A stretch of DNA of 64,000 nt from Mannheimia granulomatis. GTDB lineage: Bacteria; Pseudomonadota; Gammaproteobacteria; Enterobacterales; Pasteurellaceae. The notes beneath the pieces were generated by a model. The model made no database searches and was not told where the DNA came from. It saw only the letters and a program-made list of their open reading frames with translations. Numbering within the stretch: the first letter of the stretch is position 1; every line of letters begins with the position of its first letter. Where the stretch lies: assembly GCF_013377255.1 (NCBI RefSeq), contig NZ_CP016614.1, forward strand, positions 556,001 to 620,000, given 5' to 3'. The position numbers and the translations under genes are program-made. Below, piece after piece: positions 11,030-18,571 of this stretch.

Positions 11030-11398
11030 ATGAAAGTATTATTGTTTTTATTGTGTTCTATTTCTATGGCAAGTTGTTCATCCATTATTTCATTATATCC
11101 AAGTTATTCTTCAATTATTCCAAAATCTGAAGACCAATGGGAGCATTTAGACACTAAAGAAAATGTCAGCTTTGAACTTTATAATGAGTGTTATTATGAA
11201 GGAAGAAAACAAGTTATAAAGACTAAGGGCTTGGAGGATGATGAAAATTTATATCCATATAGATATGAAGTTGGATTATATCATGGGAAATGTTTACGAA
11301 AAAAAGGGTTTGTATTTAAATCACAGTTATTTTCTAAGTATTGTTATCATTATTCCAATGAGGTTGAATGTGAAGCATACAAAAAATACAAGAAATAA
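11030..11398 (+). CDS. Putative lipoprotein immunity protein for the TpsA tail
   Basis: A 122-aa protein with a lipoprotein signal (hydrophobic stretch, lipobox MASC, Cys16). An upstream in-frame ATG at 10988 lies inside tpsA and would destroy the signal peptide, so the start at 11030 is preferred. It lies one base downstream of the tpsA stop, the position of CdiI-type immunity genes. The mature part has the pattern Cys-x4-Gly-Phe (CLRKKGF) followed by two further cysteines, shared with the lipoproteins at 12330, 14964 and 15450. The base composition is A/T-rich compared with the TPS domain. No named family is recognised; immunity is inferred from position. As a lipoprotein it would protect on the periplasmic side, which fits a toxin acting on the envelope. 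Confidence 0.7.
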   Translation: MKVLLFLLCSISMASCSSIISLYPSYSSIIPKSEDQWEHLDTKENVSFELYNECYYEGRKQVIKTKGLEDDENLYPYRYEVGLYHGKCLRKKGFVFKSQLFSKYCYHYSNEVECEAYKKYKK

Positions 11399-11460
11399 AT
11401 ATTGTTTAATTATATTTTTATTAATAAAGGTTTCTTAAATATGGATAATTTGGAAGTGCC

Positions 11461-11469
11461 AAAAAAAAA
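11461..11469 (+). repeat. Poly-A tract (A9) placing the orphan toxin tail out of frame
   Basis: An ATG at 11441 with AAAGG about 10 bases upstream reads MDNLEVPKKKKKLKS and stops. Nine A residues follow Pro7. Adding one A or removing two would join this start to the downstream tail in the frame KKKEKAEKLARMYAHG, which aligns with the native TpsA tail. This could be a phase-variable switch or simple decay. Confidence 0.6.
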
Positions 11470-11493
11470 GAAAAAGCTGAAAAGTTAGCAAGA

Positions 11494-12330
11494 ATGTATG
11501 CCCACGGTATTATGAATAAAAATGATGATGACCGTTTGCAAGGGGCTATTCAATATGGAGGTGAAGATTATTTAGAAAATGATGTATTGGTGGTCAGAAA
11601 ACCTTATACCTCAGTGCAATCCGAATTGACCTACATAGTATTTGAACGCTTAAGAGCAGGTTTAGATATGCCGAGCATATTTGGTGCTTCAAATGCCAGC
11701 AGAAAGCAAGTGAAAGTCTGGGGATTATTGGAAGAATACAACCGAAATAACCCGACTGAGCGGGTGGATTTAAAACACTTATCACATAGCTTGGGAGTCT
11801 CAAGCAGTAAAAATGCGATGAATTGGGCTGCTTATAAGGGAATGCAGTTCGATAATACGACATTAAATGCTAATACGGTGGGAACATCTTACCCGATGAC
11901 CAATAATACTATTGGAGGAAGATTATCTTTTGGTTTGTATGATCAAGGTTATACAGAGAAAGCAGCTTCCCTATTTAGAGATGGAAACGTGGAGTATGCG
12001 GTAGCACCTAGAGATATTGTCGGCACAGGAGTGCAGTTACTTTGGATTCCGGGGAAATTTAGTTTAGGGATTGGTAATACTAACACAACGGGCAGCAATA
12101 CAACGGGTATCCCATTATGGGGGATTTTTGCAGGAGATCATACTAAGGCTTATTATAAGGATGAGAGAGTAATTAACTTCTTAAATACTGATAAGGATGG
12201 GATTAACAGAGAAAATATTGATAAAATCAAAGATTATCAAAAAAACACTTGGGGGCAAATTGGTCCAAAAACAAAGGTAATTGAATTCAATAATAAAAAA
12301 TTACTGAATAATGAAGAAGGAGATAAATAA
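11494..12330 (+). CDS. Orphan toxin tail homologous to the TpsA C-terminus
   Basis: A 278-aa protein without signal peptide or secretion domain. It aligns with the TpsA tail: FERLRAGLDMPSIFGASNAS against FERLRAWANMPSVFGASNAT, and SHSLGVSSSKNAMNW against AHSLGVSGNKNMLNW. Ser99 (HSLG), Asp174 (PRDIVGTG) and His216 (GDHTKAYY) are spaced like a Ser-Asp-His triad of an alpha/beta hydrolase. The ATG at 11494 has no good ribosome site; the better one serves the ATG at 11441, which is out of frame because of the A9 tract. The stop overlaps the start of the following lipoprotein by one base. It resembles the silent orphan CdiA-CT modules found downstream of cdiA in other bacteria, which become active by recombining onto the full-length gene. 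Hydrolase activity is inferred from the motif only. Confidence 0.75.
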   Translation: MYAHGIMNKNDDDRLQGAIQYGGEDYLENDVLVVRKPYTSVQSELTYIVFERLRAGLDMPSIFGASNASRKQVKVWGLLEEYNRNNPTERVDLKHLSHSLGVSSSKNAMNWAAYKGMQFDNTTLNANTVGTSYPMTNNTIGGRLSFGLYDQGYTEKAASLFRDGNVEYAVAPRDIVGTGVQLLWIPGKFSLGIGNTNTTGSNTTGIPLWGIFAGDHTKAYYKDERVINFLNTDKDGINRENIDKIKDYQKNTWGQIGPKTKVIEFNNKKLLNNEEGDK

Positions 12331-12719
12331 TGAAAAAGTTATTCATCATATTTCCTTTGATAATATCAGGATGTTACTTAGCTAACGGTTCACCTGCGCA
12401 ATATAAATTTTGGATAAAACCTCAAGCAAGTGTGGAAGAACAGAAAAATGATTGGGCTTTCTGTAGAAAACAATCAAATGATAACTTATCAAAAGCTGAT
12501 AAAGATTTATTAAAGGAAGGAGATACAAATTGGGAAAATCTTTATCGTAGGAAACAAGATTATGAACGTTATTCTTATCTGATAAGAAAAGAAGGTGCTT
12601 ATTTTAGAGATTGTATATATCAGCTTGGTTATAAATTTAAAGCTCCTATATATTGGTGTTTAGCACAGGATGGAGATAATACTAAGACTTGTATGGAAAA
12701 TATGAAATATAGGAATTAG
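12330..12719 (+). CDS. Putative lipoprotein immunity protein for orphan tail 2
   Basis: A 129-aa protein with a lipoprotein signal (lipobox IISGC, Cys15). Translation is probably coupled to the preceding tail because the ATG shares a base with its stop codon. The mature part has NDWAFC, then CIYQLGY (Cys-x4-Gly-Tyr), then WCLAQDGDNTKTC near the C-terminus. This is the same cysteine layout as the other lipoproteins of the island, though overall similarity is low. Assignment as the cognate immunity protein rests on position, and export to the envelope on the lipobox. No family name is recognised. Confidence 0.65.
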   Translation: MKKLFIIFPLIISGCYLANGSPAQYKFWIKPQASVEEQKNDWAFCRKQSNDNLSKADKDLLKEGDTNWENLYRRKQDYERYSYLIRKEGAYFRDCIYQLGYKFKAPIYWCLAQDGDNTKTCMENMKYRN

Positions 12720-12721
12720 AA

Positions 12722-14962
12722 ATGAGCTTACAAGCGGTCGATTCTGCGGTGAAATCTGCAAAATCGGTGGGTAGCAATAAAAACGACCGAATCAATGCAT
12801 TAGGTGCGGTGAATGCTGGTTTTGAGGCGTGGCGAGCGGCAGAACAAGTTGGCAACCTTGCCAAAGCAATGGGACAGAACCCAACTCAAGCTCTAAGCCA
12901 AGATGTGAGTGTCTCTATTACTTATGGAGAACAAAAGAGTGTCGAAACCCAACACAGCGAAGGGAATAAGGTCGAGAAAAGCCAAATCAATGCTGGTGGC
13001 AAAGTGAATATCAAAACGGAAGGGGCTGGAAAAGACTCGACCCTCACTATTGCTGGTTCTGATGTGTCAGGCAAAGCCGGCACACACTTAAAAGCAGAGG
13101 GCGATGTCAATATTTTGGCAGTCGATGAAAACCGCCTTGAACGGAGTAAAAACAAATCCAGCGGCTTTAATGCCGGTGTGGCAATCAGCTACGGCTCAAG
13201 CGGTTTTGCGTTTGGTGTCACGGCAGGTGGTAATGTGGCAAAAGGCTACGGTAATGGTGAAAGCCAAGCGTGGGTAGGAAGCCAAGTGGGAAGCTTAGAC
13301 AGTCGAACCACGATTGAAAGCGGAGGCGATGCCAACATTATCGGCTCACAAGCCAAAGGCAAATCGGTCAAAGTGGATGCGGAAAACCTGAATATCCAAA
13401 GCCTGCAAGACACGATGAAGTATGAGGGCAAGCAAGAAAGTGCCTCAGCCCAAGTGACGGTGGGTTATGGTGCTTCGGGCAGTGCGAGTTACAGCAAATC
13501 GAAGATGAAAGCGGATATGGCGACAGTCAATCAGCAGGCAGGGATTTTTGCCGGGGATGAGGGGTATGATGTCGATATCCAAAACCATACGGAACTGACT
13601 GCTGGCTTAGTGACCTCAACTGAAAAAGCCGAAGCGGAAGGTAAAAACCGTTTTGCGACAGGTACGCTGAATGCCACGAACTTGGACAATCACGCTAACT
13701 ACAAAGGCAGTAGCGTGGGAGTCAGTGCGAGTGCGGCAGCAAATTTTGATACACCGTTGGGAGATAAAGGACAAGCACAGAGTAATAAACAAGCGGTGAA
13801 TGAAAACGGAGAGCCTTTGTATCAGGCAGAGGGAGTCTATAACACAAATGGTTATGGAGAAAAAGTGTTAGCTCACGGAACAGAATCATTCATCGGGGAT
13901 ATTTCTATTGGTATTGGCTCAGATAAAGATAGCCAATCCAGCCAAACTATATCTGGAATTAACACACAAAATCTGATTATTCGAGATGAACAAGAGCAAT
14001 TGGATAGAACGGGTAAAACTGTTGAGCAAATTAAAGAAGACGTTAAAACTGATATTACTACTGAAACAGCGGAAAGTCGTTCGGGTAAATTAGAAAATCG
14101 ATTTGACAAAGAAAAAGTACTCAAAGAGTTAAATATTCAAGTTAAGGTAACTGAAGATTTTAGGAAAAATGCTTTTTCTGCGATAGATGCGTATGTTTTA
14201 CCAAAACAAGCTGAATTGCGAGAAAAAGTCAAACTTGCCAAAACAGAAGCTGAGAAAGATGAACTTTATAAAGACATTTATAAATTACAGTATCAGAAGC
14301 GTTTGTTAGAAACAACGGTAGGGATCATTGCAGGAACACCTGATGTAGCCATTACGCAAGGAACACTACAACTTGCAGCAACAAAAATGCGTGAAGAAAC
14401 GTTGAAAAATTCTCGATTATTCGCTGGAATTAAAGATGAGAAAACAGGACAAGTATTCAGAAATGACAGCTATGATAGTGGTTATTTTGATGGTGTGAAG
14501 TTAGGTGGTGTAAGGATTGACCTAGATGTAATTTGTGGGAGTGATAGATGTCAGACTAATGATGACGGAAGGGTGGTTTATAAAGGAAGCAAAGAATTAC
14601 CGTCATTATTGGATGCTATTGATCCTAAGCAAAATAAAAAGGCAAGTTCTTTATATGGACCAACAGGGGGATATCAGTCTATTCAAGGTGGTTGGTATTT
14701 AGGTAGTGCTGAATTTCCATATAAAGCCGGTGATTTCTCGGATATGTTAGTAGAGAGTTTTGCAGGAACTCATGATTATTTAGGAGGACAACTACCAAGA
14801 TGGTATGACAAACAAGGAAATACTTCCAAGAAAAATAATGTTCAGCAGTTTCTGGCAGATAGGACAACAGAAATAGCAATCCCCATTTCAGCTCCGTTTG
14901 CAATATCTGATTTGATTAGTTCAGATATGATGGAAGTACTATTTAAACTGGGAGGTAATTAG
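12722..14962 (+). CDS. Orphan FhaB C-terminal segment with toxin tail (type CT3)
   Basis: A 746-aa protein lacking signal peptide and TPS domain. Residues 1 to about 430 closely match the last haemagglutinin region of the complete exoprotein (QAVDSAVKSAK at the start; GGNVAKGYGNGESQAW and NIQSLQDT further on). After NTQNLIIRDEQEQ the sequence diverges from TpsA into FDKEKVLKELNIQVK and a different tail containing GPTGGYQS, ESFAGTHDYLGGQL and a hydrophobic end (SAPFAISDLISSDMMEVLF). The ATG lies two bases after the preceding lipoprotein stop, with AGGA upstream. The first codons contain a full uptake sequence (12730-12739). The activity of this tail is unknown to me; the His-Asp pair in AGTHDY is a possible active-site element. 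It is probably a silent cassette that can recombine into tpsA through the shared 1.3 kb. Confidence 0.75.
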   Translation: MSLQAVDSAVKSAKSVGSNKNDRINALGAVNAGFEAWRAAEQVGNLAKAMGQNPTQALSQDVSVSITYGEQKSVETQHSEGNKVEKSQINAGGKVNIKTEGAGKDSTLTIAGSDVSGKAGTHLKAEGDVNILAVDENRLERSKNKSSGFNAGVAISYGSSGFAFGVTAGGNVAKGYGNGESQAWVGSQVGSLDSRTTIESGGDANIIGSQAKGKSVKVDAENLNIQSLQDTMKYEGKQESASAQVTVGYGASGSASYSKSKMKADMATVNQQAGIFAGDEGYDVDIQNHTELTAGLVTSTEKAEAEGKNRFATGTLNATNLDNHANYKGSSVGVSASAAANFDTPLGDKGQAQSNKQAVNENGEPLYQAEGVYNTNGYGEKVLAHGTESFIGDISIGIGSDKDSQSSQTISGINTQNLIIRDEQEQLDRTGKTVEQIKEDVKTDITTETAESRSGKLENRFDKEKVLKELNIQVKVTEDFRKNAFSAIDAYVLPKQAELREKVKLAKTEAEKDELYKDIYKLQYQKRLLETTVGIIAGTPDVAITQGTLQLAATKMREETLKNSRLFAGIKDEKTGQVFRNDSYDSGYFDGVKLGGVRIDLDVICGSDRCQTNDDGRVVYKGSKELPSLLDAIDPKQNKKASSLYGPTGGYQSIQGGWYLGSAEFPYKAGDFSDMLVESFAGTHDYLGGQLPRWYDKQGNTSKKNNVQQFLADRTTEIAIPISAPFAISDLISSDMMEVLFKLGGN
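12730..12739 (+). repeat. DNA uptake sequence at the 5' junction of the orphan
   Basis: ACAAGCGGTC lies in codons 3-6 of the orphan. The same decamer occurs at the homologous place of the full-length gene (8706-8715), where it encodes the same residues. The orphan therefore begins exactly at an uptake sequence. Confidence 0.75.
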
Positions 14963-14963
14963 T

Positions 14964-15347
14964 ATGAAAAGATTATTACTGATCACTTCTTCTGTCATAT
15001 TAAATGGTTGTTTGTATTCTTTTGAAGATGAATGCATTAAACCTATTATTCAAGTGGTTTCTAATAGCTGCCATAAGAATAAAGGAAAAGAATTTCCATT
15101 AGTGGCGGGCTACCAAAAGAAAGCAACTCTAGGTCGAACAAACACTGAGCAGAGATGGAAAGACCTTGTTTCTTGCGGTGGAAAATATGGAGACTACAAT
15201 TTGACTTATTATCCTGAACATCAGGATATTGAAAAATTTTACCAAAAGATTGATGAATGCATGCTAAACAAAGGGTATATATACATAAAAAACAACCAGT
15301 GCGGTTATCAGGATCCTAAATGGAATAAAGGAGTATGTAATTTATGA
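14964..15347 (+). CDS. Putative lipoprotein immunity protein for CT3
   Basis: A 127-aa protein with lipobox ILNGC (Cys16). A GGAGG ribosome site lies inside the end of the preceding tail, whose stop is one base upstream. Motifs in order: NTEQRWKDLVSCGGKYGDY, CMLNKGY (Cys-x4-Gly-Tyr), and a Cys-rich end (QCGYQDPKWNKGVC). It is a close paralogue of the protein at 15450, sharing the QRWKD(L/V)V(S/A)CGGKYGDY and WNKGVCNL/WDKGVCNL blocks. Its stop overlaps the start of a 34-codon tail remnant (ATGA). Immunity to the CT3 tail is inferred from adjacency; periplasmic location from the lipobox. Confidence 0.68.
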   Translation: MKRLLLITSSVILNGCLYSFEDECIKPIIQVVSNSCHKNKGKEFPLVAGYQKKATLGRTNTEQRWKDLVSCGGKYGDYNLTYYPEHQDIEKFYQKIDECMLNKGYIYIKNNQCGYQDPKWNKGVCNL

Positions 15348-15448
15348 TAACAGAAGTATTTGTAACTCCTGTTGCAGTAGCATTCACTATATCCGATTTA
15401 GTCAGTCTAGATATGATGGAAGTACTGTTTAAATTAGGAGGGCAATAA
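15344..15448 (+). pseudogene. 34-codon remnant of a second CT3 tail
   Basis: Reads MITEVFVTPVAVAF then TISDLVSLDMMEVLFKLGGQ, which matches the last ~33 residues of the 746-aa orphan (TTEIAIPISAPF, AISDLISSDMMEVLFKLGGN). Only the extreme C-terminus remains, directly in front of a second copy of the cognate lipoprotein. It is best explained as a displaced or duplicated module reduced by deletion. The stop precedes the next ATG by one base. Confidence 0.75.
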
Positions 15449-15449
15449 A

Positions 15450-15803
15450 ATGAAGAAATTATACTTAGGAATTTTACTTTTATTAAACGGTTGTTTTTAT
15501 TCCGATGGATGTATTTATACTCCACAAATGGTTAATTGCTATATAGATAAAGGAGATGTATTTCCTTCAATATCTAGATACCAAAAACCATATAATTTAG
15601 GCAAAACAAATTCAGAACAACGCTGGAAAGATGTTGTAGCTTGTGGCGGTAAATATGGAGATTATAAAGAAGAAAGTATAACTACAGTAGAAAAGTCAGA
15701 TATCTTTTATCACTGTATGATTAAAAAAGGGTATATTCATTTAACTCCTGCTGAATGTGGATATCAAAATTCTAAATGGGATAAAGGGGTATGTAATTTG
15801 TGA
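15450..15803 (+). CDS. Second CT3-type lipoprotein immunity protein
   Basis: A 117-aa lipoprotein (lipobox LLNGC, Cys15) paralogous to the one at 14964. Shared blocks are NSEQRWKDVVACGGKYGDY, CMIKKGY and ECGYQNSKWDKGVCNL. The N-terminal mature part (SDGCIYTPQMVNCYIDKGDVF) is diverged. It has a GGAGG ribosome site at 15438-15442, within the preceding remnant. Retention of an intact immunity gene after loss of its toxin is common in polymorphic toxin arrays and would protect against neighbours that still carry the toxin. The stop overlaps the GTG of the next orphan by four bases. Confidence 0.68.
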   Translation: MKKLYLGILLLLNGCFYSDGCIYTPQMVNCYIDKGDVFPSISRYQKPYNLGKTNSEQRWKDVVACGGKYGDYKEESITTVEKSDIFYHCMIKKGYIHLTPAECGYQNSKWDKGVCNL

Positions 15804-17608
15804 TTAAAATATTATTGATGATTATTTTATCAATAAATAACTTTGATAAAGCTAAACTCCAAAGTGAGCTAGGTTATCAAGTAAAAGCCATTACTGATTT
15901 TCAAACCACAACGGTTTCTACCATCAATGAAAAAGTCGCTACTCATGCAGAGAATAAACGAGCCGAAGCAGAACAGGCAAAAGCAGCGGGCAACTTTGCC
16001 AAAGCGAATGAGCTGGAGAAAGAAGCCGAGAGATGGGAAACCGGAGGCACTTACCGACAAGGGGTTGATGCGATAACCAATGCGGTAGGGTTAGCCTTGG
16101 GCGGCAGCCCAACCGCAGGTGTGGCAGCAGGTGCAATTTCGCCTTATATCAATACAGAAATCAAAAAAGCAACCGAAGGCAACGAAGCGGCTAACCTGAT
16201 TGCTCACGCTGTGTGGGGAGCGGTGGAGGCTTATACGCAAGGTGGTAAGGCTGAAGCAGGTGCGGTTGCAGCAGTAACGGGCGAAGTAGGGGCAAGTATC
16301 ATCGCCCAAAACCTCTTCGGTAAAAAGCCTGAAAACCTAACAGAAGCGGAAAAACGGACGGTGTCGGAACTCAGCCAAGTGGCTGTTGGGCTGGCTGGTG
16401 GTTTATCTGCAAGCGGAGGAAATTCCCTATCAACAGCCCAAGCGGTGAAAACGGGGCAAGGGATTGGGAAGAATGCGGTGGAAAATAACTACCTATCCAA
16501 ACAAGACTGGATTGACTACAAAAGAGAGGTAACTTCTTGTGGCAACAATCAAGAATGTATTGAAAAAGTAAAAGAAGAATTTACTGATGTGAATAAAGCA
16601 AATAGTGAAACATTAAAAGCTGCTTGCAGATTGGGAGGAAATACAGGGGAATGTGCTAAACAAACATCGCTTGCTAAAGAAGGATTTGATTATGCGAGAG
16701 AGAATGTTCGCTTTGACGGCTCAGGCTGGATGGCAAAAATAATGAATACGAATAAATCTGAGGCTAAAGTAAAACCAACAGAAGGGCTATTAGGTAGTGA
16801 GGCGATTACTCAGATAGAGAATGCTTTATCTAATCAAGAGATTAGACATAAAGTTGAAAATGATCCTCTTATAAAGCGAGAGCTTACAAAAGGTATTGAT
16901 CAAGCCGCTAGTGCAGTAAGAGCTGAAAAAACGAATGCCTATGAATTTGGTGCAAGGATGGAATATCCGAATATTGCTAGTCTTTCAAATAACTACTCTG
17001 TTTTTGGACGAGAATTAGGAGCAGAACCGGTTGTTCCAGAATATTATCTCTCTACAGCATTGGGGGCTGGCAAATTAGGCAAAACGCTATTCGACCTCTC
17101 ATCAACATCAACTCGTGTGATATTGGGGGCAAATGGTGCGGTAAGTGCTGCTGCTCAATACCTGACTAATGGAGAGGTTAGTGTAAAAGAAACCTTAAAA
17201 GATATGGGAGAAGCCTATATTACGAAAGACTTTAGTTTTAAAGGATATACGGCTTGGAATATTGGAATAGGTTTTTTAGAGGGTGGTTTAGAAAATACTA
17301 AATGGCAAGATGGTAAATTACAAGGATTTTCTATTGAAAATGGCTTAGAAAAAGCCGGGGTAAAAACTGCAACAAGTACGTTTGGCTATGTGTTTGGTAA
17401 AGGCGTTGAAGGTACTTTGAATAAAAATATCAATACTTATGGAAATAGTCTAAGGACAGAGCCGATTAGAGTAGGAAGCCCAATTAGTCGGTATGTTGAG
17501 CTTAGTCCAATTCCAGTAGGGGTTGGGAATGCTGTAGATAGCATTAGTAATAAATTTTCAGAAAATGAATATGAAAAATTTAAACTTTTAAATGGAGTGG
17601 AAAAATGA
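15800..17608 (+). CDS. Orphan VENN pretoxin plus toxin tail (type CT4)
   Basis: A 602-aa protein starting at GTG overlapping the previous stop. After a short hydrophobic leader not seen in the other orphans (MIKILLMIILSI), homology to exoproteins begins abruptly at FDKAKLQSELGYQVK. The same motif marks the tail of the 746-aa orphan (FDKEKVLKELNIQVK). Residues ~30-225 are an Ala/Glu-rich pretoxin region ending in VENN at 227-230, the junction after which CdiA-type toxins vary. The remaining ~370 residues include Gly/Ala-rich stretches (GANGAVSAAAQYL, FGYVFGKGVEG) and end in ELSPIPVGVGNAVDSI. The partner gene encodes a membrane protein, so the tail may act at the inner membrane. Two degraded copies of this tail end lie at 18440 and 18806. 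The toxic mechanism is unknown. Confidence 0.75.
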   Translation: MIKILLMIILSINNFDKAKLQSELGYQVKAITDFQTTTVSTINEKVATHAENKRAEAEQAKAAGNFAKANELEKEAERWETGGTYRQGVDAITNAVGLALGGSPTAGVAAGAISPYINTEIKKATEGNEAANLIAHAVWGAVEAYTQGGKAEAGAVAAVTGEVGASIIAQNLFGKKPENLTEAEKRTVSELSQVAVGLAGGLSASGGNSLSTAQAVKTGQGIGKNAVENNYLSKQDWIDYKREVTSCGNNQECIEKVKEEFTDVNKANSETLKAACRLGGNTGECAKQTSLAKEGFDYARENVRFDGSGWMAKIMNTNKSEAKVKPTEGLLGSEAITQIENALSNQEIRHKVENDPLIKRELTKGIDQAASAVRAEKTNAYEFGARMEYPNIASLSNNYSVFGRELGAEPVVPEYYLSTALGAGKLGKTLFDLSSTSTRVILGANGAVSAAAQYLTNGEVSVKETLKDMGEAYITKDFSFKGYTAWNIGIGFLEGGLENTKWQDGKLQGFSIENGLEKAGVKTATSTFGYVFGKGVEGTLNKNINTYGNSLRTEPIRVGSPISRYVELSPIPVGVGNAVDSISNKFSENEYEKFKLLNGVEK

Positions 17609-17835
17609 AATACCCTCTAAGAGTTTATGTTTTTGCATTTTTTATATCATATATTTTTTCTAATATTGCTATATTAGGTATATTTTCGCTTATAAAATTA
17701 TATTTTTATTTTTTTAAGTACAAAATGGGGATACCTTTTTTAAATTTTATGCTTGAGGATCTTAGATTTTTATTATTTATGCCTATTATTACTGCACTAG
17801 CCATTATGGTCATGTATTTTGGACAAAGGAGATAG
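17605..17835 (+). CDS. Small membrane protein, putative immunity to CT4
   Basis: A 76-aa, very hydrophobic protein with two or three membrane segments (about 8-35 and 52-72). ATG overlaps the end of the preceding tail by four bases, implying translational coupling. Its layout recurs in the broken genes at 18561 and 19082, each directly after a similar tail end: an N-terminal hydrophobic pair, a short polar loop around FKYKMGIPF, then another hydrophobic stretch. An inner-membrane immunity protein fits a toxin that damages membranes, but no function is shown by sequence alone. Confidence 0.62.
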   Translation: MKYPLRVYVFAFFISYIFSNIAILGIFSLIKLYFYFFKYKMGIPFLNFMLEDLRFLLFMPIITALAIMVMYFGQRR

Positions 17836-17842
17836 TTTGTGT

Positions 17843-18009
17843 ATGGTATTAGGAAATGTTAACTACCATCAGTTATTGAATATGCGATCTCGACAGGAGA
17901 GAAAACTGTCAATAATTTAGGAGTAACTATTTACAAAGACAGAACTAATGGCGTTAAAATTATTCCTAATGAAAAAGGAAAGGTTATTACTGTTACTTAT
18001 GAAAAATAA
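17843..18009 (+). pseudogene. Frame-shifted toxin-tail remnant (type CT5)
   Basis: An ATG at 17843 with AAGGAG at 17826 reads MVLGNVN, then the frame is lost. One missing base near 17860 connects it to LPSVIEYAISTG, TVNNLGVTIYKDRTNG and IIPNEKGKVITVTYEK, ending at 18009. That ending resembles the extreme C-terminus of several polymorphic toxins of the small-RNase type. This is my recollection of the pattern, not a verified match. The following gene overlaps it by 11 bases. Confidence 0.55.
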
Positions 18010-18247
18010 TATTTCACATCATACTAAAGATATTTTTTCATATAATGAATTTGTATGTTCACTAGAAAATGATTATGGCTATCTAGATAGTTGGTTGAAT
18101 ATGGAAATTCTAAATGCACTAGCTCTTGATGAATGGGAAATGAATGGATGCCCTGTTAGGTGGAATTTATGGAATTATAAATATAAAGAAAAAGCAATAA
18201 AATTGGTTGAGCAATTTTTGTTAGAACAGAAATGCAATAGTGCCTAG
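17999..18247 (+). CDS. Small acidic protein, putative immunity to CT5
   Basis: An 82-aa soluble, acidic protein (MKNNISHHTKDIFSYNEFVC at the start; NMEILNALALDEWEMNG and WNLWNYKYKEKAIKLVEQFL later). The ATG at 17999 is chosen because it lies inside the end of the toxin remnant, the arrangement seen for other pairs here; an earlier ATG at 17948 would overlap the tail more and add unrelated residues. No signal peptide or membrane segment, so a cytoplasmic immunity protein is plausible. It resembles small DUF7660-like proteins in its aromatic, helical C-terminus, but I cannot confirm that. Confidence 0.5.
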   Translation: MKNNISHHTKDIFSYNEFVCSLENDYGYLDSWLNMEILNALALDEWEMNGCPVRWNLWNYKYKEKAIKLVEQFLLEQKCNSA

Positions 18248-18270
18248 TCTCACAGATAGGGATAAAGTAA

Positions 18271-18459
18271 ATGAAATTTAATGGTGAAATTGATGTGCTT
18301 CTTAAAGCATTAGGTAAATATGAAGGAGGTAAATATAATTTATTCCCACAAGATGCTAATTTTAATAACTCTGCATATAAAATTTATTTTGAGAATATTA
18401 TTGCCAAAGCGGCAAAGGAGGGGAAGGCGGTTAATGTAAATGCAAGATTCCGAATATAA
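18271..18459 (+). pseudogene. Toxin-tail fragment resembling DNA/RNA non-specific endonuclease C-terminus (CT6)
   Basis: A 62-residue fragment (MKFNGEIDVLLKALGKYEGG, then YNLFPQDANFNNSAYKIYFE and AAKEGKAVNVNARFRI). The NLFPQxxxxNxxAYK block is typical of the Endonuclea_NS_2 type tails found on many polymorphic toxins. The His-containing catalytic half is absent, so the fragment cannot be active. It runs directly into the reading frame of a different tail at 18440 with no immunity gene between, suggesting a deletion junction. Confidence 0.55.
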
Positions 18460-18571
18460 ATATTTACCAAAGAAATTAGGAAATGTAGCTGATTCTTTAT
18501 ATAGTGAATTTATCAATAATCGTATAAATAAAATAGATAATAATAAACAAGGAGGCAATGATGAGAAGTAA
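18440..18571 (+). pseudogene. Tail-end remnant of a CT4-type toxin (copy 2)
   Basis: 43 codons reading MQDSEYKYLPKKLGNVADSL then YSEFINNRINKIDNNKQGG. This aligns with the end of the 602-aa orphan (SRYVELSPIPVGVGNAVDSI, SNKFSENEYEKFKLLNG). It overlaps the nuclease fragment in another frame and is followed, with 11 bases overlap, by a broken membrane protein gene. Confidence 0.55.
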
